Made by a program: the position numbers and the translations under genes | Part shown: in pieces, positions 25,596-35,373 of the stretch | Layout: every line of letters starts with the position of its first letter | Numbering within the stretch: the stretch's first letter is position 1 | The notes under the pieces: model-generated | Told to the model about the DNA's origin: nothing | The model's database searches: none | The model's input: only the letters and a program-made list of their open reading frames with translations | Source of the DNA: Rhizobium phaseoli | GTDB lineage: Bacteria; Pseudomonadota; Alphaproteobacteria; Rhizobiales; Rhizobiaceae | Length of the DNA stretch: 64,000 bases | Direction of reading: 5' to 3' | Assembly (NCBI RefSeq): GCF_003985125.1 | Contig: NZ_ML133588.1 | Span: forward strand, 1-64,000

Positions 25596-27704
25596 TTGTC
25601 CGTCTTCAAGAACCTGCCGACACCGCCCGCCGCCCCGAAGAAGCCCGTCTCCGATACGCGCCACGGCATTACCCGCACGGACGATTATGCCTGGCTGCGG
25701 GCCGACAACTGGCAGGCGATGTTCAAGGACCCCTCGATCCTCGACCCCGAGATCCGCCGGCATCTCGAAGCCGAAAACACCTATATGAACGCGGCGATGG
25801 AAGACACCAAGCCGCTGCAGAAGGTGCTGTTTTCCGAAATGCGCGGCCGCATCAAGGAAGACGACAGCTCGGTGCCGGTGAAGGACGGCGCCTATGCCTA
25901 CGGCACCTCCTATGTGACCGGCGGCGAGCAGCCGCGCTATTTCCGCATCACCCGCGACGGCGACGTCGCCGACGAGACGATCCGCACGGTGCTGCTCGAC
26001 GGCGACAAGGAAGCGTCCGGCAAGGCCTATTTCCGCCTCGCCGGCCTCGACCATACGAGCAACCACAGCCGCGGCATCTGGGGCTATGACGACAAGGGCT
26101 CGGAGTTCTTCACGCTGAAAGTCCGCGACCTCTCGACCGGCCAGGATCTCGACGACGTGATCGAGAATACCGGCGGCGGCGGCGTCTGGGCGCCCGATGG
26201 CAAGAGCTTCTTCTATTCGGCGCTCGACGAGAACCACCGACCCTCGAAGGTGTTCCACCATATTGTCGGCCGGCCGCAATCGGAAGACCGGCTGGTCTAT
26301 GAGGAAGCCGATGCCGGCTTCTTCATGGGCGTCGGCGGATCGCTGCTCGATGATTTCATCTATATCGACATCCACGATCACGAGACCAGCGAATACCGGC
26401 TGCTGTCGACCAAGGATCTGACCGCCGAGCCGAAACTGGTGGCGGCGCGCGAGGAAGGCATCGAATATTCGCTGACCGAGGGCGGCGACATCTTCTACAT
26501 CCTGACGAATGACGGCGGCGCCAAGGATTTCAAAATCATGGAAGCGCCGGTTGATAAGCCCGGCAAGGAGAACTGGCGCGAGGTCGTGCCGCATAAGCCC
26601 GGCACGCTCATCATCAGCCACATGGCCTATGCCCGCCATCTCCTGTGGCTCGAGCGCAAGGACGGTCTGCCGCAGATCATGATCCGCGATCGGGCGACCG
26701 GCGAGGAGCATGCAATCGCCTTTGCCGAGGAAGCCTATTCGCTGGGGCTTTCGGGCGCGGCGGAATACGACACGGATGTCATCCGCTTCTCCTATTCCTC
26801 GATGACGACGCCGTCGCAGCTCTACGACTACAACATGGTGACGCGCGAGCGCACGCTGCTGAAGACCCAGGAAGTGCCGTCCGGCCACAATCCCGACGAC
26901 TACGTCACCCGCCGTGTCTTCGCCCCGGCCTGGGACGGCGAGAAAGTGCCGGTCACGCTACTCTATCGCAAGGACACGCCGCTCGACGGCACCGCCCCCT
27001 GCCTGCTCTATGGCTACGGCGCCTACGGCATTACTATTCCGGCCGGTTTCAACACCAATTGCCTGTCGCTCGCCGACCGCGGCTTCGTCTATGCCGTCGC
27101 CCACATCCGCGGCGGCAAGGACAAGGGCTTTGCCTGGTACGAAGACGGCAAGATGGACAAGAAGACGAACACCTTCAAGGATTTCGTCGCCGCGGCCGAT
27201 TATCTGAATCAACAGAAGTTCACCTCTTACGCGAAGATCATCGCCGAGGGCGGCTCGGCCGGCGGCATGCTGATGGGCGCCGTCGCCAACATGGCACCGG
27301 AGAAATTTGCCGGCATCATCGCCGCCGTTCCCTTCGTCGACGTGCTCAACACCATGCTCGACGACACGCTGCCGCTCACCCCGCCGGAATGGCCGGAATG
27401 GGGCAACCCGATCGACAGCCGCGAAGAATACGAGCAGATCGCCGCCTATTCGCCCTACGACAATGTCGACGCCAAGGCCTATCCGCCGATCCTGGCGCTT
27501 GGTGGCCTGACCGACCCGCGCGTCACCTATTGGGAGCCCGCCAAATGGGTCGCCAAACTGCGCGACAAGACGACCGGCAGCGCTCCGATCCTGCTCAAGA
27601 CCAACATGGACGCCGGCCATGGCGGAGCGTCCGGGCGCTTCCAGCGGCTGGAGGAGATCGCGTTCGAGTATGCGTTTGCGATCAAGGTGGCAGGGAAGAT
27701 GTGA
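25596..27704 (+). CDS. ptrB: S9A oligopeptidase B-like serine peptidase (protease II)
   Basis: 702 residues from TTG 25596 (GGAG 10 bases upstream); an earlier TTG at 25500 adds an Arg/Pro-rich stretch unlike the family. N-terminal seven-bladed propeller (for example TRTDDYAWLRADNW and GTSYVTGGEQPRYF), C-terminal alpha/beta-hydrolase with the nucleophile Ser in EGGSAGGMLMGAV, the Asp in GLTDPRVTYWEP and the His in DAGHGGASGR. Cleaves short peptides after basic residues in the cytoplasm. The name ptrB/opdB follows the family; exact specificity is not proven. Confidence 0.92.
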   Translation: MSVFKNLPTPPAAPKKPVSDTRHGITRTDDYAWLRADNWQAMFKDPSILDPEIRRHLEAENTYMNAAMEDTKPLQKVLFSEMRGRIKEDDSSVPVKDGAYAYGTSYVTGGEQPRYFRITRDGDVADETIRTVLLDGDKEASGKAYFRLAGLDHTSNHSRGIWGYDDKGSEFFTLKVRDLSTGQDLDDVIENTGGGGVWAPDGKSFFYSALDENHRPSKVFHHIVGRPQSEDRLVYEEADAGFFMGVGGSLLDDFIYIDIHDHETSEYRLLSTKDLTAEPKLVAAREEGIEYSLTEGGDIFYILTNDGGAKDFKIMEAPVDKPGKENWREVVPHKPGTLIISHMAYARHLLWLERKDGLPQIMIRDRATGEEHAIAFAEEAYSLGLSGAAEYDTDVIRFSYSSMTTPSQLYDYNMVTRERTLLKTQEVPSGHNPDDYVTRRVFAPAWDGEKVPVTLLYRKDTPLDGTAPCLLYGYGAYGITIPAGFNTNCLSLADRGFVYAVAHIRGGKDKGFAWYEDGKMDKKTNTFKDFVAAADYLNQQKFTSYAKIIAEGGSAGGMLMGAVANMAPEKFAGIIAAVPFVDVLNTMLDDTLPLTPPEWPEWGNPIDSREEYEQIAAYSPYDNVDAKAYPPILALGGLTDPRVTYWEPAKWVAKLRDKTTGSAPILLKTNMDAGHGGASGRFQRLEEIAFEYAFAIKVAGKM

Positions 27705-27753
27705 GGGTGTGATAGACGGGGCCGGCACGGCACAACGATCAAGTGAGAAAAAA

Positions 27754-28272
27754 ATGCCCGTCTACATCGCCCTCCTCCGCGCCGTGAACGTCGGCGGGAC
27801 CGGCTCCTTGCCGATGGCTGAGCTCAAGGCAATCTGCGAAGGCCTCGGCTTCACCGATGTGAAAACCTACATCCAGAGCGGTAATGTGCTTTTCCGCTCA
27901 GACGAGTCAGAAAAGGCGGTCGAGGAAAAGCTCGATGCCGCGCTCGGACAAAAGATGGGCAAGCGGCCGGGGGTGACGGTGCGCAGCCGCAAGGAACTCG
28001 AGGCTATTGCCGCGAACGCGCCCTTTCCCGATGCCAAGCCGAATTTCTTGCTCGTCTATTTCCTGCCCGAAAAGCCGCCCGCCGATGCGCTGGAGAAAAT
28101 GACCGCACCCGATGCCGAGCAAGCGAAGCTCGCCACCCGTGAAATCTATGTGCACTATCCCAATGGTTCCGGCCGCTCGAAGCTGAAGCTGCCGGCACTG
28201 AAGCCGGGGACCTCGCGCAATCTCAACACCGTGCGCAGGCTTGCAGAAATGGCCGCGGCGATGGAAGCCTGA
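27754..28272 (+). CDS. DUF1697 domain-containing protein
   Basis: 172 residues. Opens MPVYIALLRAVNVGGTGSLP and then YIQSGNVLFRSDE, both hallmarks of DUF1697, a small cytoplasmic family found widely in bacteria with no established function. The C-terminal SRNLNTVRRLAEMA (RNWNTV-type motif) is present. ATG 27754 follows a weak GTGAGA site. It is 49 bases after ptrB on the same strand. Confidence 0.9.
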   Translation: MPVYIALLRAVNVGGTGSLPMAELKAICEGLGFTDVKTYIQSGNVLFRSDESEKAVEEKLDAALGQKMGKRPGVTVRSRKELEAIAANAPFPDAKPNFLLVYFLPEKPPADALEKMTAPDAEQAKLATREIYVHYPNGSGRSKLKLPALKPGTSRNLNTVRRLAEMAAAMEA

Positions 28273-28354
28273 GAACAAGGATTAAGACCGGCTGCCCGCG
28301 CAGAATCTGATTCAGGCGAGACGGTCCAAGTCCTTGTTTTCATGCATGTCGTGG

Positions 28355-29806
28355 TCAGCCGCCGGCAACATCCTTCGTCCGTTTCGCCCTATAGCCGCTG
28401 ATCTCCTCGCCGGCGGTCGGCGAGAAGCGCAGGTTCCAGATCGTCGCGGTAATCGAGATGAGGGTGACGACGACGAAGGCGGTCGAGAAATCGCCGAGCG
28501 TCGGCGTTTCGACGTCGTTGAAAGCCATAGAGCCGTGCAGCGCCAAAGCGCCGATGCAGATGCCGAGCGACAGCATCAGCTGCTGGAACGTGGTGTAGAA
28601 GCTCGTGGCCGAGCTCATCCGCTCCCTGTCGATCTCGTCATAGGCAATGGTGTTATAGGCCGTGAACTGGAACGACAGGAAGAAGGCGCTGAGTATCAGC
28701 ACGATGAAGATGAACGGCATCGGCCAGTCCGGCCGGAAGGCGGCGCAGAGGCCGTAACCAACCGTCCCGAGAATGCCGTTGAGGACGAGGCTCCGGCGGA
28801 AACCCAGCCGGCTGAAGACGAACTTCGCCATCGGCTTCATGGCGAGGGCGCCAAGTGCCGTGGCGATGACGATCTGGCCGGCGGCGGCGGCCGACAGGCC
28901 GAAGCCGATCTGGAAGAGCAGCGGCAGCAGGAAGGGCTGGGCTCCTTGCGTGATGCGCGTCAGCGAACCGGCGATCACCGACGTGCCGAAGCTCGGCACC
29001 TTCATCAGCGAGAAATCCATGATCGGCGACGGATGCCGGCGGGCATGCCTCAAATAGGCGATGCCGAAGATGAGGCCGATGGCGATCAGGAAGATCGAAA
29101 AGGCACCCTCGCCTGCATGGCTCGACATTTCGAAGCCGAAGAGCAGCGAGCCGAGCGAGATGCCGGAGAGCACGAAGCCGATCGTATCGAAGCGGCCGCT
29201 CGCCTTGCCCTTGACCTCGTCGATATAGATCGAGACGAAGATCATACCGATGATGCCGATCGGCACGTTGATGTAGAAGATCCAGCGCCAGTCGAGATAG
29301 GTGACGATGAAGCCGCCGAGCGGCGGGCCGACGATCGGGCCGATCAGCGCCGGCACCAGCAGCCAGGACATGGCGCTGACCATATCCTTGCGGGCGACGC
29401 TGCGCATCAGCACCAGGCGCCCGACCGGCATCATCATCGCCCCGCCCATGCCCTGCAGCAGTCGCGCCAGCACCAGGAAAGACAGGGTCGGCGCCAGCGC
29501 ACAGAGGATGGAGCCGATGACGAAGACGGCGATCGCGGCGCGAAAGACGGTGCGGGAGCCGAAACTGTCGGCCATGCGGCCGCTCGCCGGAATGAAGATC
29601 GCCAGGCTGAGGAGATAGGAGGTGAGCGCGATCGACATGGCCGGCGCGCTGACGGCAAAATCGCGCGCCATGGTCGGCAGCGCCGTCGCCAGCACGGTCG
29701 CATCGATATTTTCCATCAGCATCGCACTCGCGACAATCATCGCGATCACCCGGAAATTGGGCGCGGCGCGCCGAACCATCGGCGCCTGGTAAATCTGATC
29801 CGACAT
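28355..29806 (-). CDS. MFS drug/metabolite exporter, DHA2 (EmrB/QacA) type
   Basis: 483 residues with 13-14 helices. Motif A-like GRMADSFGSRTVFRAA, motif C-like LVPALIGPIVGPPLGGFIV (the antiporter signature) and the early acidic ENIDATVLATALP of DHA2 exporters are present. Proton-driven export; substrate unknown. No partner HlyD-type subunit lies next to it, unlike the emrAB-type pair at 53-56 kb. Divergent from selO across 237 bases. Confidence 0.9.
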   Translation of the reverse strand: MSDQIYQAPMVRRAAPNFRVIAMIVASAMLMENIDATVLATALPTMARDFAVSAPAMSIALTSYLLSLAIFIPASGRMADSFGSRTVFRAAIAVFVIGSILCALAPTLSFLVLARLLQGMGGAMMMPVGRLVLMRSVARKDMVSAMSWLLVPALIGPIVGPPLGGFIVTYLDWRWIFYINVPIGIIGMIFVSIYIDEVKGKASGRFDTIGFVLSGISLGSLLFGFEMSSHAGEGAFSIFLIAIGLIFGIAYLRHARRHPSPIMDFSLMKVPSFGTSVIAGSLTRITQGAQPFLLPLLFQIGFGLSAAAAGQIVIATALGALAMKPMAKFVFSRLGFRRSLVLNGILGTVGYGLCAAFRPDWPMPFIFIVLILSAFFLSFQFTAYNTIAYDEIDRERMSSATSFYTTFQQLMLSLGICIGALALHGSMAFNDVETPTLGDFSTAFVVVTLISITATIWNLRFSPTAGEEISGYRAKRTKDVAGG

Positions 29807-30043
29807 CGTCCGGGATCACTCGCGGTGGCGCGGCGGAGCACACGAGGCTGCAAGGCCGCGGGGGATGACATGGCGCAAGGCCAAGGGGAGACGATTTGGT
29901 ATACGCCCGCGATCATGGCGGCGCTATGTCCTTTATGGCAAAGCAGCGCTGACGAGAGGGAAAAGCAGATCACGATTGCTTGCATCGGCCTCATGCTTCG
30001 TGAAGAGCTTGCGCCGCAGGCTGCTCGGCCCTACCTATCAATC

Positions 30044-31546
30044 ATGACCTCCGCTCTTGAGAAAAACCGGCCCAGCGCGGGCTTTGCCTTCGACAACAGC
30101 TATGCCGGCCTGCCGCAGCGCTTCTTCGCGGCGCAGATGCCGACTGAAGTGGCGGAGCCCTGGCTGATCAAGCTCAACGAACCGTTGGCCGCCGAACTCG
30201 GGCTCGATGTCGAGGCGCTGCGGCGCGACGGCGCGGCGATCTTTTCCGGCAATCTCGTTCCCGAAGGGGCGCAGCCGCTGGCGATGGCCTATGCCGGCCA
30301 TCAGTTCGGCGGCTTCTCGCCGCAGCTCGGCGACGGGCGGGCAATCCTGCTCGGCGAGGTGATCGACCGCAGCGGCAGGCGCTTCGATATCCAGCTGAAG
30401 GGCTCTGGGCCGACGCCGTTTTCCCGCCGCGGCGACGGGCGGGCGGCAATCGGGCCGGTCCTGCGCGAATATATCATCAGCGAGGCGATGTTTGCGCTCG
30501 GCATTCCGGCGACGCGGGCGCTGGCGGCGGTGACGACGGGCGAGCCGGTCTATCGCGAAGAGGTGCTGCCGGGCGCCGTCTTCACCCGGGTGGCGGCCAG
30601 CCACATCCGGGTCGGCACCTTCCAGTATTTTGCGGCGCGGGGCGACACCGACGGTGTGCGGGCGCTCGCCGATTATGTCATCGACCGGCACTATCCGGCG
30701 CTCAAGGAAGCCGACAATCCCTATCTCGCACTGTTCGAGGCGGTCTGCGAACGCCAGGCAGCGCTGATCGCCCGCTGGCTGCATGTCGGCTTCATTCATG
30801 GCGTGATGAACACCGACAATATGACCGTCTCCGGTGAGACGATCGATTTCGGCCCCTGCGCCTTCATGGATGCCTATGATCCGGCAACCGTCTTCTCCTC
30901 GATCGACCAGCACGGCCGCTATGCCTATGCCAACCAGCCCGGCATCGGCCAATGGAACCTTGCAAGGCTCGGCGAAACGCTGCTGCCGCTGATCGACGAT
31001 GAATCGGACGCCGCCGTCGACAAGGCAAATGCCGTGATCCGCGCCTACGGCGAACGGTTCCAGACGCATTGGCTGGCCGGGATGCGTGAGAAGATCGGCC
31101 TTGCCAGCGAAGAGGACGGCGATCTTGAACTGGTGCAGGCATTGCTGTCGCTGATGCAGGCGCAAAGTGCCGATTTCACCCTGACTTTCCGCCGGCTGTC
31201 GGATCTTGCCGGCGACGAGGCGGCGGAGCCCGCCTTCGCCGCAAGTTTCCGCGAGGCGGAGGCCAGCCGCACCTGGCTCTCGCAATGGCGCGAGCGGCTG
31301 TCACGCGATCCACAGACCGCCGGCGCGCGCGCCGCCGCCATGCGCAGCGTCAACCCGGCCTTCATCCCGCGCAATCACCGGGTCGAACAGGCGATCGAGG
31401 CGGCGGTCGAAAACGGCGATTTCTCGCTCTTCGAGGCGCTGCTGACGGTGCTCGCCAGGCCCTATGACGACCAGCCGGATTTTGCTCCCTATCGCGAGCC
31501 GCCGAAACCGCACGAGCGGGTGCTCGCGACCTTCTGCGGGACGTGA
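30044..31546 (+). CDS. selO: SelO family protein adenylyltransferase (YdiU/UPF0061)
   Basis: 500 residues from ATG 30044; upstream in-frame codons run through the divergent MFS gene and are not coding. Pseudokinase-fold AMPylator: QLKGSGPTPFSRRGDGRAA (Gly-rich/Lys region), VLREYIISEAMFALGIP, HGVMNTDNMT (inverted catalytic loop) and DFGPCAFMD (metal Asp). The Cys three residues from the end (TFCGT) aligns with the redox Cys/Sec position of SelO. It transfers AMP to Ser/Thr/Tyr of proteins and is linked to redox homeostasis. Confidence 0.95.
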   Translation: MTSALEKNRPSAGFAFDNSYAGLPQRFFAAQMPTEVAEPWLIKLNEPLAAELGLDVEALRRDGAAIFSGNLVPEGAQPLAMAYAGHQFGGFSPQLGDGRAILLGEVIDRSGRRFDIQLKGSGPTPFSRRGDGRAAIGPVLREYIISEAMFALGIPATRALAAVTTGEPVYREEVLPGAVFTRVAASHIRVGTFQYFAARGDTDGVRALADYVIDRHYPALKEADNPYLALFEAVCERQAALIARWLHVGFIHGVMNTDNMTVSGETIDFGPCAFMDAYDPATVFSSIDQHGRYAYANQPGIGQWNLARLGETLLPLIDDESDAAVDKANAVIRAYGERFQTHWLAGMREKIGLASEEDGDLELVQALLSLMQAQSADFTLTFRRLSDLAGDEAAEPAFAASFREAEASRTWLSQWRERLSRDPQTAGARAAAMRSVNPAFIPRNHRVEQAIEAAVENGDFSLFEALLTVLARPYDDQPDFAPYREPPKPHERVLATFCGT

Positions 31547-31721
31547 GCGCCGTTAGATCCCCATCCAATCGAGCCGGCGGCCGGCATTACTACAACCGCA
31601 CCGTGATTTCACCCTGCGGCAAATGCGGCCGTTGAAAGGCATCTCTCTCGCGCTATCTGGCTGACCGGCGGGGTTTTTCCGCCCTTCCCTCACCCGGCGA
31701 ACCTCAGCGGGAGACAGCCTT

Positions 31722-34061
31722 ATGGCGATCGTCATCACCTCCATCCTCTTCATTATCATCGGGCTGGCGCTCGGTGGCGGCGGGCTCTGGCTCGTCACGC
31801 TCGGCGGCAGCGTCTTCTACCTGTTTGCCGGGCTGATGTTCCTGATTACCGCCGGACTGCTGCTGATGCGCAGGGCGGTGGCGCTCTGGGCCTATGCTGT
31901 GCTCGTCGTTGCGGCGCTTGCCTGGGCGATCTGGGAGGTCGGCTTCGACTGGTGGCAGCTCGGACCGCGCGGCGGCATGATCATCCTGCTCGGGCTCTGG
32001 CTGCTGACGCCCTGGATCCGCCGGCCGCTCGGCTTCCGCAGCCCGACCGGCATCACCTACAGCGCCAATCCCTGGCCGCTCGCAGTGCCGGTCATTCTCG
32101 CCATCCTCGTCGCCCTCTATTCGATGACGACGGATCCGCACGACCTCGCCGGCGAGCTGCCGAAGGATCAGGTCGCCGCCACCCCCGCTTTCGGCGGCAG
32201 CGTGCCGGATGGAGAATGGCACCAGTACGGCCGCACGCCCTTCGGCCAGCGTTATTCGCCGCTCGACCAGATCACCACGGAGAATGTCGCCAACCTGAAG
32301 GAGGCGTGGCGGTACCAGACCGGCGACGTCAAACGGCCGGAGGATATCAGCGAGACCACCTATCAGGTGACGCCGCTCAAGGTGAAGGACACGCTCTATC
32401 TCTGCACGCCGCACAATTGGGCGATCGCGCTCGACGCCAAGACCGGCAAGGAGAAATGGAAATACGACGCCAATTCCGGCATGAACCCGAACCGGCAGCA
32501 TCAGACCTGCCGCGGCGTCACCTATTATGCCGACCCCGATGTCGCCGCTGGCCAGCCCTGCGCCGAACGCGTCTATCTGCCGACGTCGGACGCCCGGCTG
32601 ATCGCGCTCGACGCAGCGGACGGCAAGCTGTGCACCAGCTTTGCCGATCAGGGCGTGCTGCATCTGGAAACCGGCATGCGCTTCAACCCGGCCGGCTATT
32701 ATTATTCGACCTCGCCGCCCGTCGCGGTGGCCGGCAAGATCATCGTCGGCGGCGCGGTGAACGACAATTATTCGACCGAGGAACAATCCGGCGTCATCCG
32801 CGCCTTCGACATCAAGACCGGAGCGCTGATCTGGAACTGGGATTCCGGCAATCCCGACGTGACGACGCCGCTTGCCGAGGGGCAGACCTATACGACCAAT
32901 TCGCCGAACAGCTGGTCGGTCTTCAGCGTCGACGAGGCGCTCGGCATGGTCTACATCCCGCTCGGCAACCAGGTGCCCGACCAGCTCGGCATCAACCGCA
33001 GCGACAATGTCGAGAAGTTTTCCTCCTCGATCGTCGCCCTCGACATCGCCACCGGCCAGCTGCGCTGGGTGCGCCAGACCGTGCATCACGACCTCTGGGA
33101 CATGGACGTGCCGGCCCAGCCAGCGCTGATCGACCTGACGAAGCCGGACGGCACCGTCGTTCCGGCGCTGGTCGGCCCGACCAAGCAGGGCGATCTCTAT
33201 GTGCTCGACCGGCGCAGCGGCGAGCCGATCATCCCGGTCAAGGAAATCGCAGCCCCCGGCGGCGCCGTCTCGGGCGATCATACCGCGCCGACGCAGCCGA
33301 TTTCCGATCTCACCTTCTCGCCCGAGCCGCTGAAGGAAAAGGACATGTGGGGCGTGTCGCTGTTCGACCAGCTCGCCTGCCGCATCGAGTTCCACCGCTA
33401 CCGCTATGAGGGCCGTTATACGCCGCCCTCGCTCGAAGGTACGATCGTCTATCCCGGCAATTTCGGCACCTTCAACTGGGGCAGCGTCGCGGTGGATCCG
33501 GAACGGCAGATCATGTTCGGCATGCCGACCTATCTCGCCTTCACCTCGCGCCTGGTGCCGGCCGCCGATATTCCGCCGCGCGGTCAGGACGAGAAGGGCA
33601 GCGAACAGGGGCTCAACCGCAATGACGGCGCGCCCTACGGCGTCTTCATGGGTCCCTTCCTCGGGCCGCTGCAGATCCCCTGCCAGGCGCCGCCATGGGG
33701 CTATGTCGCCGGCGTCGACCTGCGCACCGGCAAGATCGCCTATATGCACAAGAACGGCACCGTGCACGACATGACGCCGCTGCCCCTGCCCTTCAAGGTC
33801 GGCGTGCCCGGCATCGGCGGACCGATGCTGACCAAAGGCGGGGTCGCCTTCCTCGGAGCCGCAGTCGACAACTATCTCAGGGCCTATGATGTGACCAGCG
33901 GCCGGGAGCTCTGGCGCGCCCGGCTTCCGGCCGGCGGCCAGGCGACGCCAATGACCTATACGACCGACGACAACAAACAATATGTCGTCATGGTCGCCGG
34001 CGGCCACGGCTCGGTCGGCACCAAGCCGGGCGATTATGTGATTGCTTATACGCTGCCGTGA
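31722..34061 (+). CDS. gcd: Membrane-bound PQQ-dependent glucose dehydrogenase
   Basis: 779 residues. Five N-terminal helices (residues 1-130) anchor the protein and pass electrons to ubiquinone; the periplasmic part is an eight-bladed PQQ propeller with repeated W motifs (AIALDAKTGKEKWKYDA, AFDIKTGALIWNWDSG). Known mGDH signatures are visible: QHQTCRGVTYY, HHDLWDMDVPAQPAL and the C-terminal LPAGGQATPMTY. Oxidises glucose to gluconolactone outside the cytoplasm, acidifying the surroundings and releasing phosphate. No PQQ synthesis genes occur in the window, so the cofactor comes from elsewhere or the medium. Confidence 0.96.
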   Translation: MAIVITSILFIIIGLALGGGGLWLVTLGGSVFYLFAGLMFLITAGLLLMRRAVALWAYAVLVVAALAWAIWEVGFDWWQLGPRGGMIILLGLWLLTPWIRRPLGFRSPTGITYSANPWPLAVPVILAILVALYSMTTDPHDLAGELPKDQVAATPAFGGSVPDGEWHQYGRTPFGQRYSPLDQITTENVANLKEAWRYQTGDVKRPEDISETTYQVTPLKVKDTLYLCTPHNWAIALDAKTGKEKWKYDANSGMNPNRQHQTCRGVTYYADPDVAAGQPCAERVYLPTSDARLIALDAADGKLCTSFADQGVLHLETGMRFNPAGYYYSTSPPVAVAGKIIVGGAVNDNYSTEEQSGVIRAFDIKTGALIWNWDSGNPDVTTPLAEGQTYTTNSPNSWSVFSVDEALGMVYIPLGNQVPDQLGINRSDNVEKFSSSIVALDIATGQLRWVRQTVHHDLWDMDVPAQPALIDLTKPDGTVVPALVGPTKQGDLYVLDRRSGEPIIPVKEIAAPGGAVSGDHTAPTQPISDLTFSPEPLKEKDMWGVSLFDQLACRIEFHRYRYEGRYTPPSLEGTIVYPGNFGTFNWGSVAVDPERQIMFGMPTYLAFTSRLVPAADIPPRGQDEKGSEQGLNRNDGAPYGVFMGPFLGPLQIPCQAPPWGYVAGVDLRTGKIAYMHKNGTVHDMTPLPLPFKVGVPGIGGPMLTKGGVAFLGAAVDNYLRAYDVTSGRELWRARLPAGGQATPMTYTTDDNKQYVVMVAGGHGSVGTKPGDYVIAYTLP

Positions 34062-34143
34062 TGGGGAGGCACGCTACCCGGGGGTTTTCATATTATTTCC
34101 GGGGAGGTGCTTGTGAACGCCAACGAGTGCTTGCGGCCATGGG

Positions 34144-34193
34144 TCCTCGGGTCAAGCCCAGGGTCAAGCCCGAGGACGACGGAGGTGGAGGGA
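34144..34193. repeat. Palindromic TCCTCGGG..CCCGAGGA repeat (copy 1)
   Basis: TCCTCGGGTCAAGCCC and GGGTCAAGCCCGAGGA overlap to form a palindrome with an internal duplication of GGGTCAAGCCC, then GACGGAGG. The reverse complement closely matches the left half of the element at 44121-44211. It fits a dispersed Rhizobiaceae intergenic repeat and fills part of the gap between the convergent gcd and beta-lactamase genes. Confidence 0.6.
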
Positions 34194-34311
34194 CCCCGAT
34201 CGGCAGGAGGCGGGACCGCCTGGAGCAATTCCTGATTCCGTATGCAACCGGCTAGCCCTCTCCCGAGCGCACCGGCAAGCCGTCGCTCACGCCCTTCGCA
34301 TTTCAATCAAC

Positions 34312-35202
34312 TCACACCATCTCCACAATCATTCGCCCCACCTCGGCAAAGACCGGATTGAGCTCCTTCACCGGCGCGGTGGCTTCGGCGATGTAGACGG
34401 CGGCGACGATCGGGCCGCGGTTGGGGGGCCAGATGACGGCGATGTCGCCGAGCGAGCCGTTCTGGCCGGTGCCGGTCTTGTCGCCGATCTTCCAATCGGC
34501 CGGCAGGCCGGCCCTCAGCCGCTCTTTGCCAGTTGTGCTTGCCACCAGCCAGGCGATCAGCTTGTCCGACGAGGCTTCGGTAAGCACCGAGCCGAGCGTC
34601 AGGTTGCCGAGCGTATCCAACATCGCATCCGGTGTCGTCGTATCGCGCGGATCGCCCTTTATGCCCTCGTTCAGCGTCGGCTCGGTGCGGTCGAGACGCG
34701 TTGTGCCGTCGCCGATCGAGCGCAGCCAGTCGGTCAGCCCGGCCGGCCCGCCGAAGCTTTCGAGCAGCAGGTTGCCGGCGGTATTGTCGCTTAGCGTCAC
34801 GGCCGCATCGCAGAGTTCGGCGATCGTCATGCCGTCGGCGCCGGCGTGTTTTTCGCTGATCGGCGAATAGTCGACAAGCTTTTCCTTGCCGTAGGTCACT
34901 CGCCGGTCGAGGCTCTCATCGCCCTTGTCGACGCGGGCCAGCGCAAAGCCGGCGGCCAGCGCCTTGAAGGTGCTGCACATCGGAAAGGCCTCGCTGCCGC
35001 GATAGCCGAAGGTGATGCTGGTCTGGGTGTCGAGCACCGAGACGCCGAGGCGGCCGCCGGTGCGTTTTTCCAGTTCGGCCAAGCGGCGCTCGACATTGTC
35101 GTCGCCCTCCTCGCTCTTCTCCTCGGCCCTTGCGGGAAACGTGAGCGCAGGCAGGCACAAAGCCGAGCCGATCAGCATGCGGCGGGTAAGACTGAGATCC
35201 AT
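34312..35202 (-). CDS. bla: Class A beta-lactamase with Tat-type signal
   Basis: 296 residues. Signal peptide with a twin-arginine (SLTRRMLIGSALCLP) ending near ARA-EEK. Active-site motifs are complete: S77-T-F-K80, S138-D-N140, E174 in EPTLN (general base) and K242-T-G244. Cys76 directly precedes the catalytic Ser, as in some carbapenemases, but the partner Cys after KTG is absent, and the TEM-like Cys is present only on one side (AELCDAA). Periplasmic hydrolysis of penicillins/cephalosporins. Such chromosomal enzymes are common in Rhizobium. No AmpR/LysR gene lies beside it. Confidence 0.95.
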   Translation of the reverse strand: MDLSLTRRMLIGSALCLPALTFPARAEEKSEEGDDNVERRLAELEKRTGGRLGVSVLDTQTSITFGYRGSEAFPMCSTFKALAAGFALARVDKGDESLDRRVTYGKEKLVDYSPISEKHAGADGMTIAELCDAAVTLSDNTAGNLLLESFGGPAGLTDWLRSIGDGTTRLDRTEPTLNEGIKGDPRDTTTPDAMLDTLGNLTLGSVLTEASSDKLIAWLVASTTGKERLRAGLPADWKIGDKTGTGQNGSLGDIAVIWPPNRGPIVAAVYIAEATAPVKELNPVFAEVGRMIVEMV

Positions 35203-35256
35203 GAAATTCCTCCGACGGTGAGGAGGACAGAGCTAAGGGGCGATTGCGGCGGCATC

Positions 35257-35336
35257 TCGTCCCCGCGGCGACGAAGTCGTCCGCGCGGCGACATCCTCGT
35301 CCGCGCGGCAACATCCTCGTCCGCCGCGGCAAGCAA
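35257..35336. repeat. Four tandem 20-bp repeats between bla and dmeF
   Basis: Four units of exactly 20 bases start at 35257, 35277, 35297 and 35317. All begin TCGTCC; units two and three differ at one position (GCGCGGCGACATCC versus GCGCGGCAACATCC), and the outer two are more diverged. A fifth, shorter relative (TTGTCCGCTGCGG) follows at about 35340. They lie upstream of the bla start, in its likely promoter or leader. Confidence 0.85.
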
Positions 35337-35373
35337 AATTGTCCGCTGCGGTGATGTCGCCTCCGCGCCGCAA

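Noticed and set aside
25212..26888. 558-codon minus-strand frame over ptrB
   Set aside because: Antisense of a protease with complete catalytic residues; no ribosome site.
28334..30043. N-terminal extension of the SelO frame across the MFS gene
   Set aside because: It runs antisense to an MFS exporter; the SelO homology starts at the ATG at 30044.
31704..34007. 767-codon minus-strand frame over gcd
   Set aside because: Antisense of a gene with full PQQ-dehydrogenase motifs.
35257..35336. CRISPR array in the 20-bp repeats
   Set aside because: Units are contiguous without spacers and there are no cas genes.
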